A stretch of DNA of 64,000 bases from an uncultured Lachnospiraceae bacterium (GCA_910587045.1 CAJULG010000001.1:124001-188000); one strand, 5' to 3'; positions 41,861 through 52,185 are shown, numbered from the stretch's first letter. Notes: a model not told the origin generated them from the sequence alone. Made by a program: numbers and translations.

Positions 41861-44800
41861 TTATTGTACCATATAGTCAAACAAACTGAACTGGTCAGAA
41901 TCAGGGATATCCTGAAGCAGACCAAGCTGTGTGAACTTCTCAATGGTTGATTTTCCAATCTTTGCCATGTCGCGCAGATTGTCCTTGGAGGAAAATCCGC
42001 CCTTTTTCATTGCCTCTGCCGCCGCCTCCTGCACCTGAACCGCCGCCTTGCTGCCCAGCCCTTCAATACTGCACAGGGCCGGCATGATCTTGCCCTCTAC
42101 GATCAGAAAACGCTCTGCATCTGCCCGGTAGATATCAATCGGCAGGAACTCAAAGCCCCTGGCATACATTTCCAATACCAGACGCATATCCTTCAGGCTG
42201 TCTAAATCCTTATTCTTCTTATCCTCAGATTTCTTTATTTCCTCCATGTGATACTCCAGCCTGGAGCGTCCCATACACATCGTCTCGTAATTAAATGCAT
42301 CCGCACGAATACTAAAATATGCAGCATAATACTCCAGTGGATAATTGATCTTATACCAGGCGATCCGCCATGCCATCATGACATAAGCCGCTGCATGGGC
42401 CTTCGGGAACATATATTTAATTTTCTTGCAGGAGCCGATATACCATTCCGGTACATCATGCTTCAGCATCTCCTCCTCCCACTCCGGCTTTAGACCCTTC
42501 CCCTTCCGGACACTTTCCATTATGGTAAAGGATAATCCCTTTTCCAGACCCTTATGGATCAAAAAGACCATGATATCATCCCGACAGCAGATCGCAGTCG
42601 AAATGACTGCTGTACCGGACTTGATCAGATCCTGTGCATTTCCCAGCCACACATCCGTTCCATGGGCAAGACCGGCGATCCGCACCAGATCCGAAAACAT
42701 GGTAGGCCTGGTATCCAATAACATCTGCATGGCAAAATCCGTACCGAACTCCGGAATGCCCAGAGAACCCAATGGAACACCGCCAATATCCTCCGGTGTG
42801 ATCCCCAATGCTTCGGTACTGCGGAACAGGGACATGACCTGCTTATCATCCAGAGGGATCGTCTTACAATCCACACCGGTGAGATCCTCCAGCCTTCGGA
42901 TCATGGTCGGATCATCATGCCCCAGAATATCCAGCTTTAACAGGTTATGATCAATGGAATGGTATTCAAAATGGGTTGTAATGATCGGTGTATTCTGATC
43001 ATTGGCCGGGTGCTGGATCGGCGTAAAGGAATAAATCTCCTCGTTTTTCGGCAGCACGATCATACCGCCCGGGTGCTGTCCGGTGGTACGCTTTACTCCG
43101 GTACAGCCCACAGACAGACGTTCAATCTCACAGCTCCGCTTCTTAACCTCCCGCTCCTCAAAGTATTTCATGGTCATGCCATACGCAGTCTTATCCGCAA
43201 TGGTTCCGATCGTTCCCGCCCGGAAAGCATGTCCCTTAGTAAACAATTCCTCTGTATATTGGTGCGCATTTGCCTGATACTCTCCGGAAAAGTTCAGATC
43301 GATATCCGGCTCCTTATCTCCCTTAAAGCCCAGGAAGGTTTCAAATGGAATATCATGTCCCTCCTTTAACAGTTTATGCCCGCAGTTTGGACAATTCCGG
43401 TCCGGCATATCACAGCCGGAATTCCCGGAAAATGCAACGACCTCCGGCGAATCAAAATCCACATAATGACATTCCGGACAGATATAATGGGCCGATAACG
43501 GATTCACTTCTGTAATACCTGCCATGGTTGCCACAAAGGAGGAACCCACCGAACCACGGGAACCGACCAGATAATTATGATCATTGGAATCCCAGACCAG
43601 CTTCTGTGCAATGATATACAATACCGCAAACCCATTGGATATGATCGAATTCAGTTCCCGGTCTAATCGTTCCACAACGACCTCCGGCAGCTCCGGCCCG
43701 TAGATTTCATGTGCCTTGTTGTAACAGATCTCGGTCAGGGTTTCATCTGAATTCTCAATGACCGGTGGACACTTATCCGGCCGCACCGGTTTAATATACT
43801 CGATCATATCTGCAATCCGGTTCGTATTTGTGATCACCACCTCTTTCGCCTTATCCGGTCCCAGATATTCAAATTCCTTTAACATTTCATCGGTTGTCCG
43901 GAAATAGAGCGGACTCTGGTTATCTACATCCTTAAAACCCTCTGATGCCTGGATGATCGCCCGGTAGATCGCATCCTCCGGATCCAGAAAATGCACATCA
44001 CAGGTTGCAACCACCGGCTTATGGAATTCCTCCCCCAGCCTTACGATCAGACGGTTATTTTCCCGTAGATCCTCTTCCGACTCAATGGAATAATTATCAT
44101 CTGCGATCATAAACCGGTTATTTCCGATCGGCTGAATTTCCAGATAGTCATAAAAATCCACGATTCTCGTAATCTCAGCATCATCCGCTCCATTCAGGAT
44201 CGCCTGATACAACTCTCCGGCTTCACAGGCAGAGCCGATGATCAGTCCCTCCCGGTATTTCTGGATCATGCTCTTCGGCATTAAGGGACGCCGATTAAAA
44301 TAATCCAGATGCGACATGGAGATCAGCCGGTACAGATTCACCCGCCCGATCTCATTCTTTGCCAGAATAATACCATGATACCGTCTGGACTTTTTAATAT
44401 TATCCGGAGATGCCGCCGCCATCGTATTCAATGCGTCCAGATTCTCCACGCCCCGGTCCGCCAGCATATGTACGAACTTTAAGAACATTTCCGCTGTAGC
44501 TTCCGCATCATTGACCGCCCGGTGATGATTCTCCAGAACGATCTTCAATTCCTTTACCAGACGATCCAGCGTAAACTTACCCAGATGTGGAAGCAGAATA
44601 TGCGCCAGTCCCAGGGTATCCAGGATCGTGTTCTGAAAATCCAGTCCCTGCGCCCGGGCTTCATTGCCTACAAACCCGGTATCAAAGGAGGCATTATGCG
44701 CCACCAGGACTGCATCCTTGCAGAATTCCAGAAACCGGGGCAGTACCGTCTCAATATTCGGCTGGTCGGCCACCATTTCATCCGTGATCCCGGTCAGTCT

Positions 44801-46447
44801 GGTAATATTATAAGGGATCGGTCGTTCCGGATTTACGAGCTGGGAAAACCGGTCCGTCACTCTTCCCTGTTCAATCTTGACAGCGCCGATTTCCGTGATC
44901 TTATGAAACTTCGCATTTTTTCCCGTAGTTTCAATATCAAACACTACAAAGGTATCCCGGAAGGTCTGTCCCTTTGGACGGATGATCAGACTCTTCAGAT
45001 CATCCACGAAATATCCTTCCACACCATAAATCAGCTTAAAATCATCTCCCTTGTCCAGGGTATGATCCGCAATCGGAAATGCCTGCGCCACGCCATGGTC
45101 GGTAATTGCGATCCCCTTATGTCCCCAGGCCTTTGCGCGCTTGATGATCTTGCCGATATCCACCACACTGTCCTTGTCACTCATGACAGTATGCATATGC
45201 AGCTCCACCCGCTTTTCCACGGACTGATCCGTCCGGACTGTACGGAAATCTCCTGCCTTCTTCATTCCGACAATGGAACCGATGGTAATATCATTGGCAA
45301 AGGTGTCGTAGGAGACAATCCCCTTGATCCGGTAAAAGCCTCCGTTCCGAAACAGTTCCAGAAAGACCGGCAGATCATCATTTGCCAGAAAGACCTTACC
45401 GCTTATGGTATCTGAAAAATCTGTGATATGAAACGTGACAATGGTCTTTTCATTCCGGATCTCTCTGGTCTCCAGTTTGATCACCTGTCCATGTACCACA
45501 GCCTCTCCGATCTCTCCCTGAATTTCCGAGATGGGGATTACTTCACCCTCACAGTTCCTGCCATAGAATACCTCCGGATCCTTGGATGCATGCAGGGCAG
45601 ACCGGCGGAAGCTTCCTCTTCCGCCAGTACCTTTCCCCTGATCTCCATAGACAGGATAACTTCCTCCGACCGTCTCCGGCTTTCCTGCTTTTGCAGCTCC
45701 TGTCGTTTTGTTCGACTTTGTATCTGTTTTTCTATCTTTTCTGCTCTCCGGATTCCGTTTTCCTTCCATAACTGTCCCGTGACTGCCCGCATCTGCATCG
45801 GAAGCCTTGTCTTCCATGCCAGAAGCCTGTCCCTCTGTGTCCAAAGCCCGCAGGTGTTCCATTTGCCTAAGATGCTGCTCCTGCTCCTGTTGCAGCCTTC
45901 GTTCATGTGCCTCGCGCAGTGCCTTCTTATCTTCCTCCCGGAAATTAAATCCTACCTGCACCTCCATGCCAAAGCGCTCCTGAAACAAATGGATCAAAAA
46001 TCCCTGAATCTCACCAAACCGACACTTTGCCAGATCAGAATCAGGCATGGGAATCGTAATGACATTGTCATTCACGACCCATGCCTCATCCTTTACCAGC
46101 AGATAATTGATCGGATCATTTTCCTTAATCTCATATAACAGACTGTCGCCATATTCCTGATAGATTTCCTCTAACCGGTAACGCTCTGATAACTGATACA
46201 GCATCCGAAGTTCTACCGCCTTTGCCCCTCCCACAGCCTGCTTTGCAAAAGACAATATCTCATTCTGAAGCTGAAGCACATACTGATGATGGATCAAATG
46301 ACGGGATACTACAAAGATATGTAATATTCTGGATCGTCTGCTAAACCGCACCCTGTCAATGTACACATCATCAAAATGCTCCTGAAGAATCCTGGATGGA
46401 CGATATGACTGAAATAATTGTAATATACAGATCTTTCCATCTTCCAT
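41861..46447 (-). CDS. polC: DNA polymerase III, PolC type
   Basis: 1528 aa, replicative polymerase of low-GC Gram-positives. Order: N-terminal domain (1-165), a charged low-complexity linker (about 180-290) rich in Lys, Glu and Gly, an OB domain (about 315-395), a PHP domain split around the exonuclease (VELHMHTVMSDKD from 414), the proofreading exonuclease with FVVFDIETTG (Asp504, Glu506), then the polymerase core (SRGSVGSSFVATMAGI, DIDLNFSGEYQ). The linker is longer than in Bacillus PolC. ATG follows GGGAGGGATCAGG and it lies 15 bp after ispG. Confidence 0.98.
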   Translation of the reverse strand: MEDGKICILQLFQSYRPSRILQEHFDDVYIDRVRFSRRSRILHIFVVSRHLIHHQYVLQLQNEILSFAKQAVGGAKAVELRMLYQLSERYRLEEIYQEYGDSLLYEIKENDPINYLLVKDEAWVVNDNVITIPMPDSDLAKCRFGEIQGFLIHLFQERFGMEVQVGFNFREEDKKALREAHERRLQQEQEQHLRQMEHLRALDTEGQASGMEDKASDADAGSHGTVMEGKRNPESRKDRKTDTKSNKTTGAAKAGKPETVGGSYPVYGDQGKGTGGRGSFRRSALHASKDPEVFYGRNCEGEVIPISEIQGEIGEAVVHGQVIKLETREIRNEKTIVTFHITDFSDTISGKVFLANDDLPVFLELFRNGGFYRIKGIVSYDTFANDITIGSIVGMKKAGDFRTVRTDQSVEKRVELHMHTVMSDKDSVVDIGKIIKRAKAWGHKGIAITDHGVAQAFPIADHTLDKGDDFKLIYGVEGYFVDDLKSLIIRPKGQTFRDTFVVFDIETTGKNAKFHKITEIGAVKIEQGRVTDRFSQLVNPERPIPYNITRLTGITDEMVADQPNIETVLPRFLEFCKDAVLVAHNASFDTGFVGNEARAQGLDFQNTILDTLGLAHILLPHLGKFTLDRLVKELKIVLENHHRAVNDAEATAEMFLKFVHMLADRGVENLDALNTMAAASPDNIKKSRRYHGIILAKNEIGRVNLYRLISMSHLDYFNRRPLMPKSMIQKYREGLIIGSACEAGELYQAILNGADDAEITRIVDFYDYLEIQPIGNNRFMIADDNYSIESEEDLRENNRLIVRLGEEFHKPVVATCDVHFLDPEDAIYRAIIQASEGFKDVDNQSPLYFRTTDEMLKEFEYLGPDKAKEVVITNTNRIADMIEYIKPVRPDKCPPVIENSDETLTEICYNKAHEIYGPELPEVVVERLDRELNSIISNGFAVLYIIAQKLVWDSNDHNYLVGSRGSVGSSFVATMAGITEVNPLSAHYICPECHYVDFDSPEVVAFSGNSGCDMPDRNCPNCGHKLLKEGHDIPFETFLGFKGDKEPDIDLNFSGEYQANAHQYTEELFTKGHAFRAGTIGTIADKTAYGMTMKYFEEREVKKRSCEIERLSVGCTGVKRTTGQHPGGMIVLPKNEEIYSFTPIQHPANDQNTPIITTHFEYHSIDHNLLKLDILGHDDPTMIRRLEDLTGVDCKTIPLDDKQVMSLFRSTEALGITPEDIGGVPLGSLGIPEFGTDFAMQMLLDTRPTMFSDLVRIAGLAHGTDVWLGNAQDLIKSGTAVISTAICCRDDIMVFLIHKGLEKGLSFTIMESVRKGKGLKPEWEEEMLKHDVPEWYIGSCKKIKYMFPKAHAAAYVMMAWRIAWYKINYPLEYYAAYFSIRADAFNYETMCMGRSRLEYHMEEIKKSEDKKNKDLDSLKDMRLVLEMYARGFEFLPIDIYRADAERFLIVEGKIMPALCSIEGLGSKAAVQVQEAAAEAMKKGGFSSKDNLRDMAKIGKSTIEKFTQLGLLQDIPDSDQFSLFDYMVQ

Positions 46448-46462
46448 CCTGATCCCTCCCTG

Positions 46463-47530
46463 CTAATTCCAATGCTCCAGTTCATAACGCAACGCGTCCA
46501 GGAGCTGTTCCTCCGGCAGCTTCCGTATAACTTCCCCTTTTTTTATCAACAGGCCTTCTCCGTTACCGCCTGCAATACCTAAGTCTGCTTCCTTCGCCTC
46601 ACCCGGGCCATTTACCACACAGCCCATAACGGCAACCTTAATACTCAGATGTTCGTAATCCGCTGTCAGTTCCTCCACCTGATTTGCCAGACCGATCAGA
46701 TCAATGGCAGTTCTTCCGCAGGTCGGACAGGAAACCACCTCAATCCCGCCCTGCCGCAGATTCAACGCTTTCAATATCTGCTTGGCCGCAATGATCTCCT
46801 GCACCGGATCACTGGTCAGAGATACCCGGATCGTATCTCCGATCCCCTGATTCAGGATAATACCAAGTCCCACCGAGGACTTAATTGCCCCCCGCATCAG
46901 GGTACCGGCCTCCGTTATCCCCACATGAAGCGGATAATCCGTCCGGGCGGCAATTAATTCATGCGCCCTTACACACATCATTACATCTGAAGATTTAATA
47001 CTGATGACGATCTGGTCATAATCCAGCTCTTCTATCATTCGAACCTTATCTAAAGCGCTTTCTACAATGCCTTCTGCTGTCACTCCATGATACTTCTCAA
47101 TTAATTCCTTTTCCAAAGAGCCGCTGTTCACCCCTACACGGATAGGAACCTGAAACCTCTTCGCAGCGTCCACTACAGCACGTACCCTGTCCGCTCCGCC
47201 AATGTTACCCGGATTGATCCGGATCTTATCGGCGCCGCATTCCATTGCAAGAATCGCCAGCTGATGGTCAAAATGAATATCTGCAACGATAGGAATGTGA
47301 ATCTGCTTCTTAATCTCCCCGATCGCCCTTGCCGCTTCCACATTATTTGCAGTACAACGGATGATCTGGCAGCCTGCCGCTTCCAGCCTGTGGATCTGAG
47401 CAACGGTAGCTGTTACATCCTCCGTCCGGGTATTTGTCATTGACTGGATCAGAACAGGATTGCCGCCTCCGATCACCTGACTGCCAATCTGAATTTTCCT
47501 TGTGTCATTACGAGTTGTAAACGCTCCCAT
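46463..47530 (-). CDS. ispG: HMBPP synthase IspG
   Basis: 355 aa. TIM barrel (MTNTRTEDVTATVAQIHRLE) and a C-terminal Fe-S part with SCPTCGRTAIDL and GCVVNGPGEA, which supply the three cluster cysteines and the conserved Glu. It converts MEcPP to HMBPP using reduced ferredoxin or flavodoxin; the product feeds IspH, also encoded here. It follows the rseP gene after a 163-bp palindromic spacer. Confidence 0.97.
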   Translation of the reverse strand: MGAFTTRNDTRKIQIGSQVIGGGNPVLIQSMTNTRTEDVTATVAQIHRLEAAGCQIIRCTANNVEAARAIGEIKKQIHIPIVADIHFDHQLAILAMECGADKIRINPGNIGGADRVRAVVDAAKRFQVPIRVGVNSGSLEKELIEKYHGVTAEGIVESALDKVRMIEELDYDQIVISIKSSDVMMCVRAHELIAARTDYPLHVGITEAGTLMRGAIKSSVGLGIILNQGIGDTIRVSLTSDPVQEIIAAKQILKALNLRQGGIEVVSCPTCGRTAIDLIGLANQVEELTADYEHLSIKVAVMGCVVNGPGEAKEADLGIAGGNGEGLLIKKGEVIRKLPEEQLLDALRYELEHWN

Positions 47531-47570
47531 AGTAGGCTTCCTCCCGAGTTATACATTTTTCCTGCATCTT

Positions 47571-47692
47571 CCTGCTCATGATTGCCCACCTCGAAACCTT
47601 CGGTTTCTCGGTGCTCGTTTCACTCGTATAGCGTCTTGAACATTCCCCGGCCTGCAAGCAGTCCAGGTATGTTCTTTGACGCTACACCCATG
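47571..47692. repeat. Extragenic palindromic element between rseP and ispG
   Basis: Imperfect dyads fill the gap: TAGCGTC-TTGAACAT (47629-47643) against ATGTTC-TTTGACGCTA (47669-47684), a small hairpin GAAACC-TTC-GGTTTC near 47594-47608, and CTCGTTTCACTCG. It looks like a folded intergenic repeat unit rather than coding DNA; no promoter or riboswitch signature is clear. Only one copy is present in the window. Confidence 0.6.
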
Positions 47693-47693
47693 A

Positions 47694-48770
47694 TTATACG
47701 AACAAGTTTCTGATATCTTTGAAGGTAATGAGTATCATTACAATAAACAGCAAAACAAGACCGACCGCATGCACGATGGCTTCCTTTTCCTTCGGGATCG
47801 GCTTTCTTGTGATCAGCTCTATCAGCAGAAACAGCAGTCGTCCTCCATCCAGGGCCGGAAGCGGCAGCAGGTTCATGACGCCCAGGTTGGCACTGATCAG
47901 GATGATAAAATTTATGACGTTCAGCAACACCATAAAGGCGCCTTCGGTCTCTCTTGCCTCATTCATGGTCGTGTTCATCATCTCTGCCACACCTACCACG
48001 CCGGATACCTGATTGACCGCAACCTTTCCGGTGATCAGCTCCTTTAAGCTGATAAACGTCGTTTTGATCCAATAACGGACCTCCAATGCACTATAACGGA
48101 TATTGGTAAACAGATCTGCCCTGGTTCTGCTATAAATCTCTCCGTCCGGATGATAACCGCCCTGAAGTCCCAGCTGATACAATCCGGTTTCTTCATTCCG
48201 CTTCGGCCTGACACTGATCTCCTGTTCCTGTCCGTTACGTTCCAGGGTGAGCAGCACCGGCTCCTCAGAGTCATAGAACTGCATATAAACAGACACTTCA
48301 CGAAAATCATAGATTCTTTCCCCATTAATATGCGTGATGACATCACCCGTCTGGATTCCTGCCTGTTCAGCAGCAGAGCCTTCCGCAACATAATTGATCT
48401 CACCGGTCAGATAACCGGCCATGCCGATCAGAAACATAGACGCAAAAAATGCTAAGATAAAGTTAAACAAAGGGCCGGCAACGATCACTGCGATCCTGGA
48501 CCAGACCGGCTTATTGGTAAATGCCCGCTCATCCTCACAGTTATCCTCATCCTCACCCAGCATCATACAATAACCGCCAATCGGAAGACAACGGATGGAA
48601 TACTGGGTCTCTCCCCGCTTCCGTTTAAAGATACAGGGGCCCATACCGATTGAAAATTCCGTTACTCCGACCCCCGTTAATTTACACATTAGAAAATGTC
48701 CCAGCTCATGTATCATGATAATGATACCAAATACCAGAATAATAACAAGTATATTAATGACTGTATTCAA
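47694..48770 (-). CDS. rseP: RIP zinc metalloprotease RseP (site-2 protease)
   Basis: 358 aa from TTG 48770, chosen because the resulting start NTVINILVIILVFG aligns with other RasP/RseP proteins; an ATG at 48797 would add nine residues. Active-site HELGH in the first membrane span, a PDZ domain (about 125-205, IQTGDVITHINGERIYDF), and the second catalytic motif NLLPLPALDGGR in span 3. It cleaves membrane-bound anti-sigma factors and signal peptides after site-1 cleavage. The gene overlaps the dxr end by 17 bp. It could act after PrsW on the ZAS protein at 2544-3104. Confidence 0.95.
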   Translation of the reverse strand: MNTVINILVIILVFGIIIMIHELGHFLMCKLTGVGVTEFSIGMGPCIFKRKRGETQYSIRCLPIGGYCMMLGEDEDNCEDERAFTNKPVWSRIAVIVAGPLFNFILAFFASMFLIGMAGYLTGEINYVAEGSAAEQAGIQTGDVITHINGERIYDFREVSVYMQFYDSEEPVLLTLERNGQEQEISVRPKRNEETGLYQLGLQGGYHPDGEIYSRTRADLFTNIRYSALEVRYWIKTTFISLKELITGKVAVNQVSGVVGVAEMMNTTMNEARETEGAFMVLLNVINFIILISANLGVMNLLPLPALDGGRLLFLLIELITRKPIPKEKEAIVHAVGLVLLFIVMILITFKDIRNLFV

Positions 48771-49917
48771 ATTTCCACCTGCTCTCAATATATTCATAGG
48801 TCCACTGCTCCGCAGCCAGTATTTCGTCTACGGATGGATGTTCCACTTTTTTATGAGCTTCCATACATTCCTCTATGATCCGGTAAATATCCAGAAAACG
48901 GATCCGCTCTTCTAAAAACCGGGCAACCGCAAATTCATTTGCAGCATTGAACACAGTTGGCAGACTGCCTCCGGTTCTGCCTGCCTGATAAGCCAGAGAA
49001 AGACCACGAAAGACATCCGGATCCGGCTTCTCAAAGTCGATGGAAGCCAGAGTATCAAAGTCCAGCCGCTTCCCCGGCAGGAACTGTCGTTCCGGATAAA
49101 ACAGAGCATATTGAATCGGAAGCTTCATATCCGGTGTACCAAGCTGTGCCAGAACAGCACCATCCTGAAACTGCACCATGGAATGGATTACGCTCTGTGG
49201 CTGTACTACCACCTGAATATCCTCCAGTCCGACTCCAAACAGCCATCTTGCTTCCATAACCTCCAGGCCTTTATTTACCATCGTCGCAGAATCGACCGTA
49301 ATCTTACGTCCCATGCTCCAGTTTGGATGCTTCAGTGCATCCGCCAGACGAACGCTTGAAAGAAATGCTGTATCTCTTCCCCGGAACGGCCCCCCGGATG
49401 CAGTTAACAATATTTTATCAATCTCTCTGGAATTTTCTCCATTCAGGCACTGAAAAATAGCAGAATGCTCACTATCGACCGGCAGGATCCTTACATGACA
49501 TTTCTCTGCCAGATGCATAATGATATGTCCGGCTGTTACCAGTGTTTCCTTATTTGCAAGGGCAATATCCTTTCCTGCCCGGATTGCAGCGATTGTAGGC
49601 TGAATACCGATCATGCCCACGATCGCAGTAACCAGAATCTCATTCTGCTCCAACACTGCAGCCTCGATCAGCCCTTCCATACCGGATACGATCCTGACAT
49701 CCATATCCCGGACCATTGTCCTTAGTGTAGCCGCATTTTCTTCCTTCCATACGGCAGCAATTCTGGGACGGAATTCCCGGATCTGCTGTTCCAGTAGTTC
49801 AATATTACTTCCTGCCGCCAGCGCTGTCACCTGAAGCTCTTCCGTATGGTTTCGAACAATCTCCAATGTCTGGGTTCCAATAGAGCCCGTCGAGCCCAGA
49901 ATTCCAATCTGTTTCAT
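48754..49917 (-). CDS. dxr: 1-deoxy-D-xylulose 5-phosphate reductoisomerase
   Basis: 387 aa. NADPH motif GILGSTGSIGTQTLEI at the N-terminus, substrate and metal region LANKETLVTAGH and DSEHSAIFQCL, and GRKITVDSATMVNKGLEVME. First committed step of the MEP pathway. Directly followed by rseP and preceded by cdsA, the usual Firmicute order. Confidence 0.98.
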   Translation of the reverse strand: MKQIGILGSTGSIGTQTLEIVRNHTEELQVTALAAGSNIELLEQQIREFRPRIAAVWKEENAATLRTMVRDMDVRIVSGMEGLIEAAVLEQNEILVTAIVGMIGIQPTIAAIRAGKDIALANKETLVTAGHIIMHLAEKCHVRILPVDSEHSAIFQCLNGENSREIDKILLTASGGPFRGRDTAFLSSVRLADALKHPNWSMGRKITVDSATMVNKGLEVMEARWLFGVGLEDIQVVVQPQSVIHSMVQFQDGAVLAQLGTPDMKLPIQYALFYPERQFLPGKRLDFDTLASIDFEKPDPDVFRGLSLAYQAGRTGGSLPTVFNAANEFAVARFLEERIRFLDIYRIIEECMEAHKKVEHPSVDEILAAEQWTYEYIESRWKFEYSH

Positions 49918-49929
49918 TCCGTCCTCCTT

Positions 49930-50781
49930 CTAAAGGTAAGCCTGAAGCAAAATAGTGATCAGATAATAAATGATCGGAGCAGTAAATATCATACTGTCAA
50001 ACCGATCCAGAATACCACCGTGCCCGGGTATGATCTGCGAAAAGTCCTTAATATCATAATTGCGTTTAATGGCTGACGCCGCCAGATCACCTACCACTGC
50101 CGGCAACGCTCCGATCCCACAGATCACAGCAAACAGGATCGGATAATTATGATCACCATACACTGCCGATGACTGGAATGCGAAACCAAAAATATAACCA
50201 CACAAAGCCGCCCCCAGAATTCCGCCGATAAATCCTTCTACACTCTTCTTTGGGCTTAATCGCGGAAACATCTTATGCCTGCCGATCAGAATCCCAACCA
50301 TATAGGCAAAAATATCATTGCCGCAGGCGCACAGAAGTACCAGGGCCGCAAACATCCCATTTCCTAACTGTCGGAGCTGATAAATATAACCTAACGATAC
50401 CGCCACGTAGAACAAACTGAAAAATGCGCAGGCAAGTTCCTTTACTTCGTATTTTGGAAACTGCAGGACAAAGATCGTCAAAATGACGAGCAGATACAAA
50501 ATATAGAGCGGCAGAATATAATTCTCCCATTGAAGCTTCAATACGATATCATATAAAGCAACAAACAGATAGGTAGCCACTCCCAGCGATGATTTATGAA
50601 GCTGAAACACCCGCAGCAGTTCAAATACACCACACAGTGAAATCAGCATTAATACCAGTGTCAGGAACCAGCCGCCCACATATAAAGCGCCTCCTCCCAG
50701 ACATATCAGAACAATGGTACTGCCCAGACGGACAAAAAAGCTTTGTGCTTTTTCCCTCTTTTCCTTATCAGACTCCGCCAT
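49930..50781 (-). CDS. cdsA: Phosphatidate cytidylyltransferase
   Basis: 283 aa from ATG 50781, after AAAGGGATAGACGTT; the ATG at 50799 lacks a site. About eight spans, ending with the CdsA signature GDLAASAIKRNYDIKD followed by PGHGGILDRFDS. It makes CDP-diacylglycerol for phospholipid synthesis. It overlaps the uppS end by 14 bp and precedes dxr by 12 bp. Confidence 0.95.
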   Translation of the reverse strand: MAESDKEKREKAQSFFVRLGSTIVLICLGGGALYVGGWFLTLVLMLISLCGVFELLRVFQLHKSSLGVATYLFVALYDIVLKLQWENYILPLYILYLLVILTIFVLQFPKYEVKELACAFFSLFYVAVSLGYIYQLRQLGNGMFAALVLLCACGNDIFAYMVGILIGRHKMFPRLSPKKSVEGFIGGILGAALCGYIFGFAFQSSAVYGDHNYPILFAVICGIGALPAVVGDLAASAIKRNYDIKDFSQIIPGHGGILDRFDSMIFTAPIIYYLITILLQAYL

Positions 50782-51493
50782 AACGTCTATCCCTTTCATT
50801 GTAATACCGGATTGCTTTTATCAACTCATCTCTGTTAAAATCCGGCCAGAACACATCTGTAAAATAAAATTCAGTATATGCAAGCTGCCATAACAGATAG
50901 TTCGATAACCGCAATTCACCACTGGTACGGATCAACAGATCCGGGTCCGGCATATAACCGGTATCCAGATACGAAGAAAGCAGCGTTTCATTCACCTGTT
51001 CCGGCTGCAGGCTCCCGTCCTGTGCTTCCGCCGCAATCCTCCGGACAGCCCGGGTAATCTCATCACGGCTTCCATAATTCAATGCAATGGATAATGTCAA
51101 CCCCTGATGATCCTTGCTCATATCCCAAAGCTCATCAATCAACTGATTGATATCATCAGCCAGTCTGGAACGGTCACCGATCACCCGTACCGTTAACTGC
51201 TCCCGTCTGGCATGGGTCTTGAAGGAGGCAAGATACTGCCGGAGAATATTCATAATACCTGACACTTCTTCTGTCGAGCGCTTCCAATTCTCAGTAGAAA
51301 AGGCATACACTGTCATATACTTCACACCCAGCTCACCGGCGTCAATACAGATCTTCTCTACATTCTTTGCACCCTGTAAATGTCCGTAATTCCTTGGCAT
51401 TCCACGCTTCTTCGCCCATCTTCCGTTCCCGTCAAGAATGACCGCAATATGTTCTGGAATCTGTAGTAATTCCCCATTGATTTCCTTTTCCAT
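50768..51493 (-). CDS. uppS: Undecaprenyl diphosphate synthase
   Basis: 241 aa cis-prenyltransferase. Motif HIAVILDGNGRWAKKRGMPR contains the catalytic Asp, with GHLQGAKN and the later LLIRTSGELRLSNYLLWQLA. It makes the C55 carrier lipid for wall synthesis, consuming the MEP-pathway product. Located between frr and cdsA. Confidence 0.97.
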   Translation of the reverse strand: MEKEINGELLQIPEHIAVILDGNGRWAKKRGMPRNYGHLQGAKNVEKICIDAGELGVKYMTVYAFSTENWKRSTEEVSGIMNILRQYLASFKTHARREQLTVRVIGDRSRLADDINQLIDELWDMSKDHQGLTLSIALNYGSRDEITRAVRRIAAEAQDGSLQPEQVNETLLSSYLDTGYMPDPDLLIRTSGELRLSNYLLWQLAYTEFYFTDVFWPDFNRDELIKAIRYYNERDRRYGGV

Positions 51494-51570
51494 ACAGCCT
51501 CCTGTTATCCATCCATCTATTACATATGCAGGAAATCATATGTTCTATCTATATTCCAATGCCTGCCTTC

Positions 51571-52122
51571 TTATACCGTCATGATTTCCTTTGTCTTTTC
51601 TTCAACTGCCTTATCGATCTTTTCAATAAACTTATCCGTCAGCTTCTGTACCCGGTTTTCCAAATCCTTTAATTCATCCTCTGATATCTCACTTGCCTTA
51701 TTCTGCTTTTTAAATGCATCATTGGCATCCCGACGGATATTTCGAATCGCAACCTTGGCATTTTCGCCCTTCTTCTTAATATCCTTCGCCATCTCCTTCC
51801 GGCGGTCCTCCGTTAATTCCGGAAAGTTCAGACGAACCGCCTTTCCATCATTATTCGGTGTGATACCCAGATCCGAACATTGGATTGCCTTTTCAATCTC
51901 CTTGATCAGAGAGGCTTCCCATGGCTGGATCATCAATGTTCTCGGATCCGGCACTGAAACATTAGCCACCTGCTGAAGCGGAGTCGGCTGACCATAATAA
52001 TCCACCCGGATCTTATCCAGTACATGCGGGTTGGCACGTCCTGCCCGGATACTCGTAAATTCACTTATCAAACTATCCAGTGACTTATCCATTTTCTCTT
52101 CATACTGCTTTAACATCTTCAT
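51571..52122 (-). CDS. frr: Ribosome recycling factor
   Basis: 183 aa, standard length. N-terminal SLISEFTSIRAGRANPHVLD and C-terminal coiled-coil EISEDELKDLENRVQKLTDK match RRF; it splits post-termination ribosomes with EF-G. It follows pyrH by 63 bp. Confidence 0.98.
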   Translation of the reverse strand: MKMLKQYEEKMDKSLDSLISEFTSIRAGRANPHVLDKIRVDYYGQPTPLQQVANVSVPDPRTLMIQPWEASLIKEIEKAIQCSDLGITPNNDGKAVRLNFPELTEDRRKEMAKDIKKKGENAKVAIRNIRRDANDAFKKQNKASEISEDELKDLENRVQKLTDKFIEKIDKAVEEKTKEIMTV

Positions 52123-52185
52123 TCCTCCTGTTATTTATACCCGATTTCACCTGTCTGTCAGTAAGGCGGATTCCCGAAAATCTGC

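Noticed and set aside
41629..41958. 109-codon minus-strand frame across the 92-bp repeat
   Set aside because: It consists of repeat units and antisense sequence of the polC end and has no domain.
44522..46138. Long plus-strand open frames of 297 and 236 codons opposite polC
   Set aside because: They lie antisense to a well-supported polC, have no family motifs and arise from codon bias of the opposite strand.
47531..47692. A coding region in the rseP-ispG gap
   Set aside because: No ribosome binding site, short frames only, and the sequence is dominated by palindromes.
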